This document shows positions 43,946-55,452 of a stretch of DNA of 64,000 nucleotides, piece after piece. How positions within the stretch are numbered: the first letter of the stretch is position 1; each line of letters begins with the position of its first letter. The stretch is from Watersipora subatra (lineage: Eukaryota > Bryozoa > Gymnolaemata > Cheilostomatida > Watersiporidae): positions 21,667,870-21,731,869 of the forward strand of contig NC_088712.1 of the NCBI RefSeq assembly GCF_963576615.1. Reading direction: 5' to 3'. The notes beneath the pieces are model-generated. The model was not told where the DNA came from, ran no database searches, and saw nothing but the letters and a program-made list of their open reading frames with translations. The translations under genes and the position numbers were made by a program.

Positions 43946-46900
43946 CTACAACAAGCAGTAATAAGTATACTAACAGGTTCTTGAAGTGCGACTCCTGAAA
44001 TATAACCAATAGGGTGCAACCGATGAGGTGCAACACCACTGATTCGCAAGCATTGAGACAAAACAACTAAGCTTTTTCATAATCAGACAACAGAATGTTG
44101 TTTTCTGTGTGCGAGTTTAGTGCCTTACAATAAGATAATACATCAAAATATAAAAAAAACATAATAAATAGTAGCAAAAGGAACCGCCTGTCTAGTTTAA
44201 ACTAGACTGGCAGTTCAAGACTACATTCGGTTCAAGACTACATTCGGCTAGCATAGATATAGAAATTTCATCAGCTGAACATTCTAGAACAAGGGCTGTC
44301 TAAACGAATCAAAAGCGGCGGGTGAAGACTGAGCACATGACACTGACTCTACAAGATAATAGATTTGATGTCAGCTTCTACAATTACTAAAGGTATTAAA
44401 ATATACACGCTGCATTATCTTTTGAGGGGTGATTATAGAATTCCACCAATGACTTGTGCTTACATACTATTAAGCAGGCTAGTAAGAAAATAAGAAATAT
44501 TTACCATAAAACTTGACTGCTCTTGGAAGCTATCTGTTTAACCCTTTGACAGGGGAAACGACCAGAATGTCGTTTACCGGTTGCGTGGGGAAACGACATT
44601 CATGTCTATTTCGGTAGACGTTTATAAAGCTGTCGTCTAGTAACGTTAAACAAAGGATATGAACACTAGTAAGTTTTAAATATCATCAACAAGATATCAG
44701 TCGATGATTTACAATATGAAACGATTATCTGAAAGGCGTTGCTTTGTGCTAAAAGCTAAAAACAAATCGCGATTCCTTGGAAAAGATTAAAAGTTGGAAA
44801 AACCAGTCAACATCGGCTCGACTTTCAAAACGGTAAAATAAAAGATTATTTTATCCTGCGATCGTTAGTGATTTTTTGTCTGATCAGAATAAAATTAATT
44901 CAAATGATAGAAGTGATGTAAACTTTTTTGGACTTTTAATATACTTGGAATATTAAGAGAAAACGATCGTTATGGTGGCTCGCACGGCTACGTTATAGCG
45001 TTTGACTATACCGAAAAAGATGCTTCCAAGCATTCCATACAGGGACAATTGCACATGATTGTAATTTTTTTTGAGTAGTAGAGATGTGAATGAATGTATA
45101 TGTACAAAAAAGTTTGTTCATTGAACTAAATTTAAGATTTGAGCTATGCATGTTCATAAAATATCGTTCTTTTTGAAATTTCGAAAATAAATTACACGAG
45201 TCTCGGTTGTTTTTGGGGGGGGCTTATACCCGGTCAAAGGGTTAACTTATCCAAGCATGCTCTGCTATCATAAATAAGGATTTTGAATATATAATTTTTA
45301 GATAATTTTTTTCAAAATGAGTAACTTCAATTATATAACGTCACAGCATTTCCTGTTGATACTTGAAAAAATAACCAATCTTTCTGCCAAATTTGGTCAT
45401 TTAAAACTATTGCTGGAACCTGGTAATTGACTAGAATTACACAAAAATAATATTGAAAAGTCGAACTGTCATGTCATCTGCTACTGTTGATGCATTAAAA
45501 ATTTGCGCCACGAATAAACCTTGAACTTGGTTTTTTTCATTGAGTGTTGGCCCTACACGGAGTGTGCACATCTAGGGTTAAGGGTTTGACTGGGAGAACT
45601 AATTGTAAAAAAGTATATTGTAATAAAAAATTACTGCACAAAGCAAACCAAACTACAAGGAAATCTAAAGGGGTGATAACGGTACAGTTCGACCTGGTTT
45701 AAAATACAATCCATTTCACAAAGCCTTTAGAAACACATTTGTTTAAATTCTAAAATAATTTTTTCGGTTACAAATAATGCAACGAACTTTTAATCCGTTG
45801 TAAAAACAGAACACAAAACTTTAAATCATTTTTACATTAGTTTACACAATAAATTTTACACTAAAAGAATAAGTAAGTATATATAACTTGTCATAAATAA
45901 TCAATCAATTGAATAGGGTAGGATAAGCAGTGCGCAGTAGCAACTCTTTCCCGTATTATTTCCTCCGAATTTTGAGGACAAAAAATGTGTAGAAATAGCT
46001 TCAGTAGCTTGCATGTTTTATTTTCGTAAAACATAAAAACTAAATACAGAGCACCCCGGGTTATGATTACAGGTTATGCGTTTTTTTCGCCTTACGAAGA
46101 GGAACACAATGTTTACTTTTGCCTCGCCATACGACATTTTGTCGCCAAGCAATATCAACAAAAATTTCTCTCGAAATTAACATTTGGCAGTTGGTATGCT
46201 GAATACATTGAAATAACCAAGATGCCGATATGCTATTTGCCGAAATTCCTTTTATAACGCCGAAAAAAGACACAATGCTCACACTCTTTCAGTTCAGTGT
46301 TATTCATTAGAAGTTATAGTGAAAACGAAACAAGAAAGAAATAAGTGATAAAATTTTAGATGAGAACAAGTTAAAGTTTAGTAAAATACATACTAAAACT
46401 TAGCTTTAGGTATGTTTTTAGTAAGCTAAATTCATTTAGGTTAAATTCAATGTTTATGTTATACGCCTGTCTCCAAGGTGAGAACTTCCCAGCGGTATGC
46501 ACTACACCTAGTACATTGTAATGTTACATTTATTGCAGATCATAATCACAAAATACTCTAAAGTTGCTACAGGTAACTATAGTCAATAAGGTTAATATAT
46601 TATTTGTTTAACAATTTTTAATATGTAAAGTACGCACATAAAAATGTGACGTATTTTACTAAGGGTATTGGCATTAGTATTAACTATGGGTTTCTATACT
46701 CCTGTATAGTACACTTTCGTCTTACGATGTCAAAACACTGGAACAAATTAAAATCATATGGTGCGGGTCCAATGTAATGCAGTTTGCAATACACGAAATG
46801 TTATCATTATTTCCTAAACCACAACAAACCTATCCGCGTACAACCTTTGAATACTGAAGAGAGAGAAAACGGTAAAAATGAGGAGAGTGAGATTGCGAGC

Positions 46901-49783
46901 ATCAGTTGGCAACTAAACTGCATTGTTGAGTTTCCTCGGCGTATCCCGAATGTGCGGGCTGTAAATTTTTGTTCGACATTTCAAGTAACAAAGTTGTCTC
47001 AAATTCTGCTAGAACTCCAAGTTGTTCGACATCTGGTATTTAAAGAAAATGTACCGAGAGACAGTCCCGACTCTCATAATTGACAGTGATAACTTGAAAG
47101 TGAGCTAGCAATTACCATGATTATTAGCTGCTATTTGTGATTATAAAATCACCTAATGCAAACATGCATTGAAACTGTTGAGTGTGCAAATCCTCACCTG
47201 TCCCTGCTGCCATATAGAGGAAGACTATTGGGCACCTTCACATACAAATTATTGTTGTGCATCAGGCACTGCCAGGCTACCTCCACCTCCTCTGCTAGCT
47301 TCACCAAGAATGTCAAATTAGAGTGAGATCTGACCGCTTCTGGAAACTGAAAATGATCTCCAGTGGGAGAGGGCGTTGTCGTATGCCCCACACTGCTGCC
47401 CTCCAAACCTGCGGCAGCCATAAGAACAACCAATAAGATTTAACACATACTGTAGACAACGCGTTCGTATTCAACAGCAGACATAAGGCGTGGTCACACG
47501 AGCACTGAACCGACGTAGGATCGGTTCGGAGGCTGGTTCGGTTCGTGGCACATGTCACACGGCATCCGAAGTCACTTCGTTTCCTAGATACCATACGTAT
47601 AGAGACAGGACACAGTTTCACTGGTAGTTTTTATGTATTTGAGTTAAATATTTCTATTGTAAACAAAGAACTTTGAGGAACAATTATAAATTATAATTAC
47701 ACAGCAGATTTATCAGAAGATCGTTCAGCTGCTCAAAACAAATCACTCGATATAAAGATTTTGCCAACCCTTTCCATCAACATAATTATTTTTTTTAAAT
47801 TAACATATGAATGTTTTTCTATGCGGAGTACATTACAAAGAAAAACAGTCTTTATCATAGTCCTGTGGTTTTACATAAATAAATCAGTCAACGATACTTC
47901 ATCAGGATGAATATGACACATTACTTATAATCTACACAAAAGAAAATCACAACCATTCTCTTACATTTATGCAAAACTTAAGTGCAACATCTTACATTTA
48001 TGCAACACAATCACAAGTCCGGATGAACCTTGTCATAAATTGCTTCATGTTGTTTATTTAACGAAATAAAAGTATCGTCCCATTTCTTATTTAACTTTGC
48101 TCACACGCACGTAAGGAGAAATGTGACGCGTGCTCGCTAGAATTCTAGAATTTTAACCAGCCAATAAGAGCAAGGGTTCGGCCACGAAATTTCGAGCAGC
48201 ACCGAAATATTTTGTTTTGGTCGGAAATGTCCTCGGCTGAACTTTTTACAGCTGAGAGCGACGTCGTTTTGCGTCACTTAGTTCGGTGCTCGTGTGACCA
48301 CGCCTACAGACTACAGTGCAAAATACAATGGTATAGGTTCAGAACCCAACAAGTAAATGCGCGACCCTTGAACAAAACTGAACCTGGATAATTACACCTC
48401 AAATACAGCTTTTATGCAACACAATAGGGCTTATGGTTCCCGTAAACTCACAGTATGACTGAATGGGCTTAAACTATGTGTGAAAATTTTAGATGAAAAC
48501 CAACACACAATACTGTTCGGCAGGAAGACAGGTTGGGTGTGTACGGCTTGAGTGAATAGAAAGGTGGTGTCGAAGATTCATCATTGGGCTATAAGGCCGA
48601 CCATAGTTCTGGTACACAAAAACAGTGAAAACTAATGATACTATAATATTGTGATATTATTGCAATATAGCGACTTTAGCCTTTATGGTAAGCAAAGCTC
48701 TGTGCCATGTAATTCAGCAGCAGATGCTAACCCTTCCGTGTATCATCGGTAAATGTATCTATACATATAAATCTCAATGTCATCCGTCTATCCAGTTATA
48801 GTGGTAAAGCTTTAGGAACGAAACATGCACTTCGCACTGGATTTGAACTCACAAACGCTAAGTCTTTCTTATTTGTAAATTCCAAATGTGCCATTTCAAT
48901 TTAATTTATAATGCGACTAATTGAAGCTTTTCCTTAATTGGTCTACTCAATTTACGAAAAAGTGTTTAAATCCACTTTTCATAGCATATCTAGCAGAATT
49001 TTGAAAAATGCCATTCTTGGCTGAATTAGAAACAAGAGATACTTCATGCACTATTCATACACTATCTATACACACTATTTAAGCGAACTTGATACAAACA
49101 CACTCAAGTAATAGCACGCTTGTCTGTTTTTGACCTATTGAATTAGCCTTATAATACTCCCCATATTGATAGACTCTCTATTCTAAAAAGAACGCAAGTT
49201 CATGAGCTCGATGTACATATGCTATAATCAGATGCTATAATTGCCAGATGCTATAATTAGCATCAGGCAAAATTTTCATATGTTAATTATAGCATCTACT
49301 ACTTTTTACAACACTAAACAGACCCTTGGAACATCAGCATTGTCACCCTGAGTATCAATCGCATATTAAAGCACAGTTGCCGTGCACATGCAGTTCAAAG
49401 TTTTAAAAAATTCACATTCGTAGTATGCATGAATTGCTGATTTTCAGGTAATACATCATGGAAGTCAGTGTGAAGTAGATCAGTGAACTATTTGAAGTAA
49501 GAGGGTAGTTACAGTAAATGTCTAATGCACATAAATTTAAAAGCTGTAATGCACTGCAAAGTTATTTCATAATGCACTGCACGACTCAGTACATTCTAAT
49601 GTGCCTTGATTGTTCAAACAACTTGTTTCATGAGATGCCAAGTAAGGATTGGATGTATACCAGGGAGTGGTTGTTGAGTGATTGCAGCGTGGGGAACATC
49701 AGGAGCACCACAGGGTTTCTGTATGCAGTCTCACAAAACAACGTACATCTGAGTCAGAACAGCCTCTCCTCCCCATGTTAGCA
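43738..49783 (-). CDS. OAZ: Ornithine decarboxylase antizyme with programmed +1 frameshift (three coding exons)
   Basis: Antizyme binds ornithine decarboxylase, breaks its dimer, delivers it to the 26S proteasome without ubiquitin and represses polyamine uptake. Coding exons on the minus strand are 49783-49661, 47408-47198 and 43945-43738. Exon A carries a short first frame from ATG 49776-49774 (25 codons, ending LWCS) to a TGA at 49701-49699. It then carries the +1 frame, which continues in phase through both later exons. C-terminal motifs match the family: LTFLVKLAEE, LYVKVP, GSRDS split by an intron, VEVDLKADHM, and the closing FFGFAAISPDHQLL region. With +1 slippage the product is about 177 residues, shorter than the human protein of about 228. 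More N-terminal sequence may lie in an upstream exon, because the ATG sits 7 bases after an acceptor-like ttcag. Translation is expected to respond to polyamines through the frameshift. Confidence 0.93.
44542..45241. mobile_element. piggyBac-type MITE, 700 bp
   Basis: The ends are CCCTTTGAC and GTCAAAGGG, flanked on both sides by TTAA (44538-44541 and 45242-45245), the exact piggyBac target duplication. There is no ORF. It lies in the last OAZ intron. Confidence 0.85.
46047..46774. mobile_element. Tigger/pogo-like MITE related to 23898-24841
   Basis: It starts CAGAGCACCCCGGGTTATG after TA. The interior (GCAGATCATAATCACA, AGGTAACTATAGTCAATAAG) matches 24.6 kb. The right end is diverged. Confidence 0.6.
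47198..47408 (-). CDS. OAZ: OAZ middle exon
   Basis: The acceptor is gctgccgcag and the donor gtgagg. The 211 bp take one base from the previous exon for GGT and give two bases to the next for AGT. The exon encodes LTFLVKLAEEVEVAWQCL and LYVKVPNSLPLYGSRD. Confidence 0.92.
47486..48305. mobile_element. TIR element, AGGCGTGGTCACACGAGCAC ends
   Basis: The inverted ends are AGGCGTGGTCACACGAGCAC and GTGCTCGTGTGACCACGCCT. The flanks ACATA and ACAGA are 4/5 identical. It lies in the OAZ intron, 77 bp from the acceptor of the middle exon. Confidence 0.75.
48758..48950 (+). mobile_element. Helitron 5' end with antisense tRNA-like module (truncated)
   Basis: It starts TCTATACATATAAATCTC after an A, then TCCAGTTATAG, then ACTGGATTTGAACTC, an inverted B box. 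No 3' end is seen. Confidence 0.5.
49661..49783 (-). CDS. OAZ: OAZ exon with frame-1 ORF and frameshift site
   Basis: The acceptor is gtgttcag and the donor gtatac. Frame 1 starts MGRRGCSDSD. After the shift, the +1 frame reads DVPHAAITQQPLPG and joins the next exon in phase. Confidence 0.88.
49699..49704 (-). promoter_or_regulatory. OAZ: OAZ +1 ribosomal frameshift site TCC-TGA
   Basis: TGG-TGC-TCC-TGA-T is the same slip-site context as in vertebrate antizyme mRNAs. The TGA closes frame 1. Skipping one base enters the frame that encodes the conserved antizyme domain. Confidence 0.9.
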
Positions 49784-49930
49784 CTGAACACAAATAATAC
49801 CAGTTAGGAAAAGATCCTAATTCATTGTGATGTAACTATCGCAATCAAATTAGCAGCGGGGAATTAAAAGAGTAAGCTCCATAACAGTTACCAAAATCAA
49901 AATCTCAACATAGAGATTTTCATCCCAATA

Positions 49931-50080
49931 ATAAATAGATGAAAAATCTCTGCAAATTCATTTTATGGATGCAATTTGTCAACAAAAACCAACTCAAACT
50001 AACGTGTTAGTTTGCGTTGATTTGTTGTTGACAAACAGCTTCCATCAAAATAAATTTGCAGTGATTTTTCATCTATTTAT
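49931..50080. repeat. 150-bp imperfect palindrome upstream of the OAZ frameshift exon
   Basis: The arms ATAAATAGATGAAAAATC and its inverse, with TTTGTCAACAA further in, fold around AACTAACGTGTTAGTT. Confidence 0.7.
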
Positions 50081-50452
50081 AGTCAACAAAATATACATTT
50101 GCAATAGATTTTTTCATAGCAACGTAACAAAGCTGTCAGAGAACAACCAGTATTTCAAACAACAACAATCTAGTAAACGCATTCAACTTTTTTATGATCA
50201 CGCTTAAGATAGGGCACGCAAGATTTTCCACAGATTTGCGAGTAAATCAAACTCGTGATGGATTTTTTTTATAAACGTACCTTATAGAAAGATTTAGCCA
50301 ATCGATGTAGCAAACACAGTCCACAGCATATTGCTAAAAAGGCGCTGTAATAACTCTACATTTTCAAAAAGTTGTGTATGCATAGAAAGAGTTTTGCCTA
50401 AAATCTAAGAGGCAAAACTGTACAAAAAGTTCGACTAGTAACTAATCATTAA

Positions 50453-50620
50453 GTACCTTGAAAGCTCTGTGGCAGAGCAGCCGATGGGAGAATGGTTTGA
50501 GGATGATTTCGGAAGATAGTCAGGTCGAAAATCTTTTTTACAAAGTATAGAACTAGACATTATTTTTGATTAGCGGCTACTACAGGTTGTGAAGGAAGAA
50601 TCGAGAACACTCCAGCTGCG
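50453..50620 (-). other. Candidate OAZ 5' (possibly non-coding) exon
   Basis: A donor-like CTTTCAAG/gtactt lies at about 50457 on the minus strand, upstream of the frameshift exon. No in-frame ATG is visible ahead of it, so if it is an exon it may be 5' UTR. The upper boundary is a guess. Confidence 0.2.
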
Positions 50621-51684
50621 GCAATATAAAATCAATGTCAGGATGGTCTTTGCGCATATACTTATGACGTAACAATGACGATTCCCGTTAGACTTTTTGA
50701 CCTAAGATTCTTGGAAGTTTGCCAAATTAAGCTCTCAATAAATCGTTGGCCCAATAGTTTATCGCGAGAACGAATATTTTCTTCGGAACAGTAAAGTAGG
50801 TTTCAACCCTTTCCAGTTCCAAAACTATCGATGAGGGCAGTTTAAAAAGAATGACACGTCGGATAATTTACTTGGGGTATTAATTGCTTTTATAAAAAAA
50901 TAATAATATGAGACGTACACGTGAGACGTTGTATATGCGTGCATCTGTCGCGTGCCTGATTGTATTGTCCGAGTTCGGGCTACGAATACCAGCTCGGCAT
51001 TGACAAATCACATCTCAAGCGCGTGGACCTATAGGAGTCGATCATGCGGACGGCTACGAAGTTATGTATCAGGTGACTGACCGCAGACGATGCTTTTCGT
51101 GGCGTTGAGGCATACATGTACATGTATTTAGTGGACGTCTATATTTAACATGGCGCAGTTGGCAGTATCGCTGCTGCGTGATACATGACGTGCGCGGTGT
51201 TATTTGTGGTGTTCAATGTTTCACAGATACTAATACTGCGTGGTAAGTGCTCCGCGTGTGTGCATTTCGTGTTTACAGTTTAGCCAATTCGCATTCGCTC
51301 CCAAACGGGGCATTAGAGCGATATCTTTATTTAAAACATGAGAAGATAACTCTTAGTTTATATTATATATTGAGTTTTTGGATTTAGCAACAAAAGGTAA
51401 AAAGTGTTGACCAGTGTTGGGAAGGGATTAAATGAGAGAGTAGGGAAAATTTGAATTAATTGTTAAGAGTCCTCACATAACAGGAATGTTTTATGTATGT
51501 GTTAATGGTACCTTTGGTACTTTAGTGGCGTGTATAGTGTAGGTCGGCATTAAAGTAAAAATCTACAAGGATTGCAATTTCTTTAGTAATGATTTTAGGT
51601 TTTGGTCAGAAATTCTTTGATGCTCTGCAAGAGTGTGCCGTGACCTCTCAGACATGAGGTCAGAAATCATATCATTTTTTTAAG

Positions 51685-52195
51685 GTTAAACGCCCACCTA
51701 AAAGCTTTCCTATTCTCTGATTCGAGAGAGTTGATGTGCTTTGATAAAACTGGAGATCAGACAGTTGAGGCATACTCAAGGACTGGGCAACAGATGGTTC
51801 TAAAAGAAATGGTTTTTGTTTTGGGTGAGAAACTTCTTAAGAACTTCATCAGCATGTATAGGGTAGATAAAGACTCAGTTATGGTCTTTTTTATGTGGAA
51901 GTTAAAGTTGAGTTTGTTGTCAATAATATCTCAAAAACATTTAAAGTCAGTGACAAATGTTAGCTATTGGCCTTTCATTGAGCATTTGTGAAAAAGGGAC
52001 TTTCCTGGGACCTTACTAATGAAGTTGTCTCTCACTTAGTGATGTTAAACTCCATTTGCCATTTATCAGCCCAGCCTATGAGAGAATCAAGGTCTGATTG
52101 AAGGTTTGCGCAGTCATTAGCTGACTTAGTCTGTGAATATAGGAAAGCATCATCAGTAAAAATTCTGAGTTTAGAGGTCTTCATGGCTGTTGGCA
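51685..52195 (-). pseudogene. LINE reverse-transcriptase C-terminal fragment, antisense
   Basis: The minus-strand frames give SLIGWADKWQMEFN and YASTV, then SPVLSKHINSLES and FRWAFNL, typical of the thumb and tail of non-LTR retrotransposon RT. Stops and frameshifts are present. It sits between the primer site and gag of the LTR element. Confidence 0.7.
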
Positions 52196-52439
52196 TATAA
52201 GTTTATAAAAATCGCTTAGTGGTGGTAAGTTAAATATTGGTGGTGCTTTTAACACTTGTGGTGTTTGTGTTGTTTTTCATTACGTGTCAAATATGGTGTT
52301 TAATTTTAAGGAATTTCCCTCGTTAAATTGGAGAGTGGTGATATCAATGGTTCATGGAAAAGATTGTTTGATAGTTTCCAATTGTAGTGGAAATGGTTAG
52401 CATGAAATTGGGTAAGGTTGAAGATGCCGATGATAGGTT

Positions 52440-52664
52440 TTGTGGCCGCATGAAATTCTTGCACTATTACACGCAATAGGGAGTAATGGTAGAGATGCTC
52501 TAAGCTATGTTGGTTTTTGTATGCAGAATGAAAATTGTACCTATGAGGATGCTATGGCTCATTTAGTTGCTATTTTTGGTACTGATGAAACTGTGTGCGT
52601 AAAAACTATGAAATTTGTTACTGTTTCACAAACAGGTGGAAAGGAAATCGATTACTTGCTTTGA
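52440..52664 (+). pseudogene. Retroelement gag fragment
   Basis: The frame has ALLHAIGSNGRDALSYVGF and an ATFGT-like AIFGTDETV stretch typical of gag helices. It continues in other frames to about 52850 with in-frame stops. Confidence 0.55.
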
Positions 52665-53221
52665 GTAGAGAAACTCAATAGAAATGTTAATTTTGGTGGT
52701 AATGAAGACGTAAGGAAAGAACTTGCTCTTACAATATCTGCAAATGGCTTGCAAAAATGTTCACTACATAGGCAATTAATGCAACACACAGAGTTAAATT
52801 AGAAAAACTTAATGGATACTTTGATGGCTAGAAAGCTCGCGTGAGAATTCGACACCATATTGGAGGGTGCTAGAAGTAAAGCTAGTGAAAATTAATGTTT
52901 CGGAAATTTTGACTAAAGCTTCTAAAATAAATTTCAAGTAAGAAGAGCCAGTCATTATTCAAGTTCTGATTCAAGTGCTTTCGTAAATGTTGAAATTAAC
53001 AGAATTTTTCAAAGGCAGCGTAAAAGTTAAATTACGATGTAGGGTCTAAGAGTAAATACTTTAAAGAGGGAGTAGAGATTCTGGTTATGAGTCTCCTAGG
53101 TGAGATCGTAGGAGCAGGTATAAAAACCTTAGCAGGTCTTCAAGAGACTCTAGCGTTAATAGATACAACCGTAGTTGGCGTATTAAGTCTGAGGATGGAT
53201 GCTCACCTAAGAGTGATGATA

Positions 53222-53340
53222 AATGTTACAACTGTGGTAATAGAGATCACAGGCTACGTTGTTGCCTTGCAGCTTGATGCTTTGTATGCAATAAGAAAGG
53301 TCATACTAGTATTGACTGTAAGAAAGATGGCGCTGACAAT
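53222..53340 (+). pseudogene. Gag zinc knuckles (disrupted)
   Basis: CYNCGNRDH, then after a stop CFVCNKKGHTSIDCKK, are two CCHC-type knuckles. A TGA lies between them. Confidence 0.7.
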
Positions 53341-53453
53341 ACTCGTCAAAGTGAATATAGACAATGCTGCAACGTATGTAGTAGGGAAGGTGATCGGAGT
53401 AGAGGCAAAAGCGTACATACCCAAGTAGAAGTGTTGTAATATGCATGTCCTAA

Positions 53454-53678
53454 ATGGCTAATAAAATGGTTAGAACCTTGAAGGTAAACGGTAGTGAAGT
53501 CTTTTTCACGTTTGATACGGGTGCTGATGTTTCTACTATAACTGTTAAAACATCATGTAAACTTGGTTTGAGTTTGAAAGAGCCAGATCGACCCCTTAGT
53601 GCTGCTGGTGGCGCAAGTTTAAAAGTTATAGGGTCCAGTGAAGTAAATATAAAGCGTTCTAGTTGCTTTCAGAAATGA
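53454..53678 (+). pseudogene. Retroelement aspartic protease fragment
   Basis: FTFDTGADVSTI holds the DTGA catalytic motif, followed by a typical flap and strand region. The frame closes early. Confidence 0.75.
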
Positions 53679-53929
53679 CAGAACTTGAAAATCTTAATTT
53701 ACTTGCTGTCATTGATGGTATGTGAACGGATAATTTTGATTCTTTTTGAGAATTTCCCAAAGTGTTTGAAGGCTCGGGTACCATGCCTGGTATGTTCTCC
53801 ATCACTCTGAGTGGTGGCTCAGAACCTCTCAGGTTGTAATCTCCAAGATCAATTGCAGCTGGGTTAAGATCTCAGGCTAAGAAAGAGTTTGATAAGATGC
53901 TCACTGATAATTAAACTTTGGAATTTAGC

Positions 53930-54160
53930 TGATAGGACGTGCTAACCACTGCACCACTCTTTTACCTTGTCACATTGCAGAATAATTATGCACATTGTTA
54001 TTACACGAAATGATCTCACACGACGCATGGAATTGTTAGCGTACTAGTCTTTACTATAATAAGATCCGTCTGTCCAGGGCCGAATGGACAGACGAGAGGT
54101 ATTCAGGTTCTTACTTGAGCGCTACCATCTGCACCATTCAACCAACTTGCTGCATTGCAG
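53930..54160 (-). repeat. Two tRNA-like SINE fragments
   Basis: On the minus strand, GTGGTGCAGTGGTTAGCACG lies near 53945 and ATGGTGCAGATGGTAGCGCTC near 54125. Both look like tRNA A boxes. Confidence 0.5.
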
Positions 54161-54544
54161 AATAATTGTGTGGATATTTATTACACCTGATGATCTCTCA
54201 TGCCACACACGATTGCTAATGTACTAGTAAGTAATAATAACAGCCTTTTGCAACTTGAAACAGGTTCTGTTTCGGCACCAATCAACATACCCCTCAGAAC
54301 ATATCCATTAGTAGTATGTTTGTACTGGAATTATCCTCTCATTCATGAAGACTTATTTAACTTATGCATGAAACATTTGTGAGTTTTTTAAAACAGCTGA
54401 CATTTCAACGACATATCCATTTTTTGGTAATCAGACAGTTTGCTGTCTACAATAGTTTGAATCGAAGATCAAAAGACAAATTTTTAACATAATCTAGCTT
54501 ACCACCACTTTAGAGATATCGAAGTATGAAATTTAGACATAAAG

Positions 54545-54850
54545 AGCAGTCGTGGTTCAGTGGTTAGGTCGCTAGCATATGATCAATAGGTTTTTAATTT
54601 AAATCACTTGGTGCTGTTTGGAAGCCATTGGTAGTGTTAGGAAGGGCATCTAGCCATAATTGCTCCTGTGCTAAATCTGATCGAGTCATCTGGATGTCAT
54701 CTGGGGTTGGCCATCAAGAAACCGGCCCCCCTCCCAACAAGGTTTCTGAAAGACCGACCTGTTACTGAGTCTGCCCTTCCAAGGTAGGAGCGGGCTTACA
54801 AGTGGCCATAGTATATGAGGAGCCCAAGAAAAAATGAATGGCAGAGCACC
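54545..54850 (+). repeat. tRNA-derived SINE
   Basis: The head is GTCGTGGTTCAGTGGTTAGG. The body contains GGAAGGGCATCTAGCCATAA, a tail motif seen in several invertebrate SINEs, and a GC-rich end. Confidence 0.6.
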
Positions 54851-55319
54851 AGAAAGACTCAATGCTTGCGGTTGTCTGTTGAATGCATACACTGTATTTA
54901 TTAATATATATGTGTTCAAACATAGATATGTTAAAAAATATATATATGTGACAGGTCGTATCATTTTTAATAAAAAATGGGCTCACAAAGTGACAATTGT
55001 CCATGTGGCTTAGACATTTGTGAAGCCAAATTATTTTCAACATTCATGAACATGTAACGTTTGTAGTGTACTGTTGCTATGGCCTTCCTAAACGTCAACA
55101 ATTAATACTGTTTGAAATTCAATCCGTCATCTTTGACGACAAAATTCTCAGTTCTTTGTGTTGACCAAATTGACCAACACCACCTTCGAAAAAAGCTGTA
55201 ACTCAGGTTAAATTGCTTCGATTCCAATTCCGAAAACAGTTTAAAAAAACTGAAAATTCTTTCTATTACATAGGGCTAAAAACAGTTATGTGATCCAACC
55301 TCATTTGTATTGAAAATGA

Positions 55320-55450
55320 TATGACCTGACACATATGCTCAAATATATATATGTTCAAATATATAATGTTCAAATATATATATGTTCAAATATACAAATG
55401 TTTAAATATATATATGTTCAAATATATATTGTATATATATTATTTATATA
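55320..55450. repeat. TATGTTCAAATATA tandem repeat
   Basis: Irregular repeats of CAAATATATATATGTT next to the element at 55453. Confidence 0.8.
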
Positions 55451-55452
55451 TG

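Larger units (their letters stand above)
50880..53930 (+). mobile_element. Decayed LTR retroelement (gag to start of pol)
   Basis: A primer-binding-like TGGCGCAGTTGGCAG at 51149 follows a TTTAACA end, suggesting the 3' edge of a 5' LTR. Broken gag, zinc-knuckle and aspartic-protease regions follow. The pre-RT segment (GSGTMPGMFSITL, LRSQAKKEFDKML) stops at about 53915. No RT, integrase or 3' LTR is visible, and there are many stops. Confidence 0.7.

Noticed and set aside
47896-47906. Second TCCTGAT on the minus strand as a frameshift site
   Set aside because: Lies inside a TIR element in the OAZ intron and lacks the coding context.
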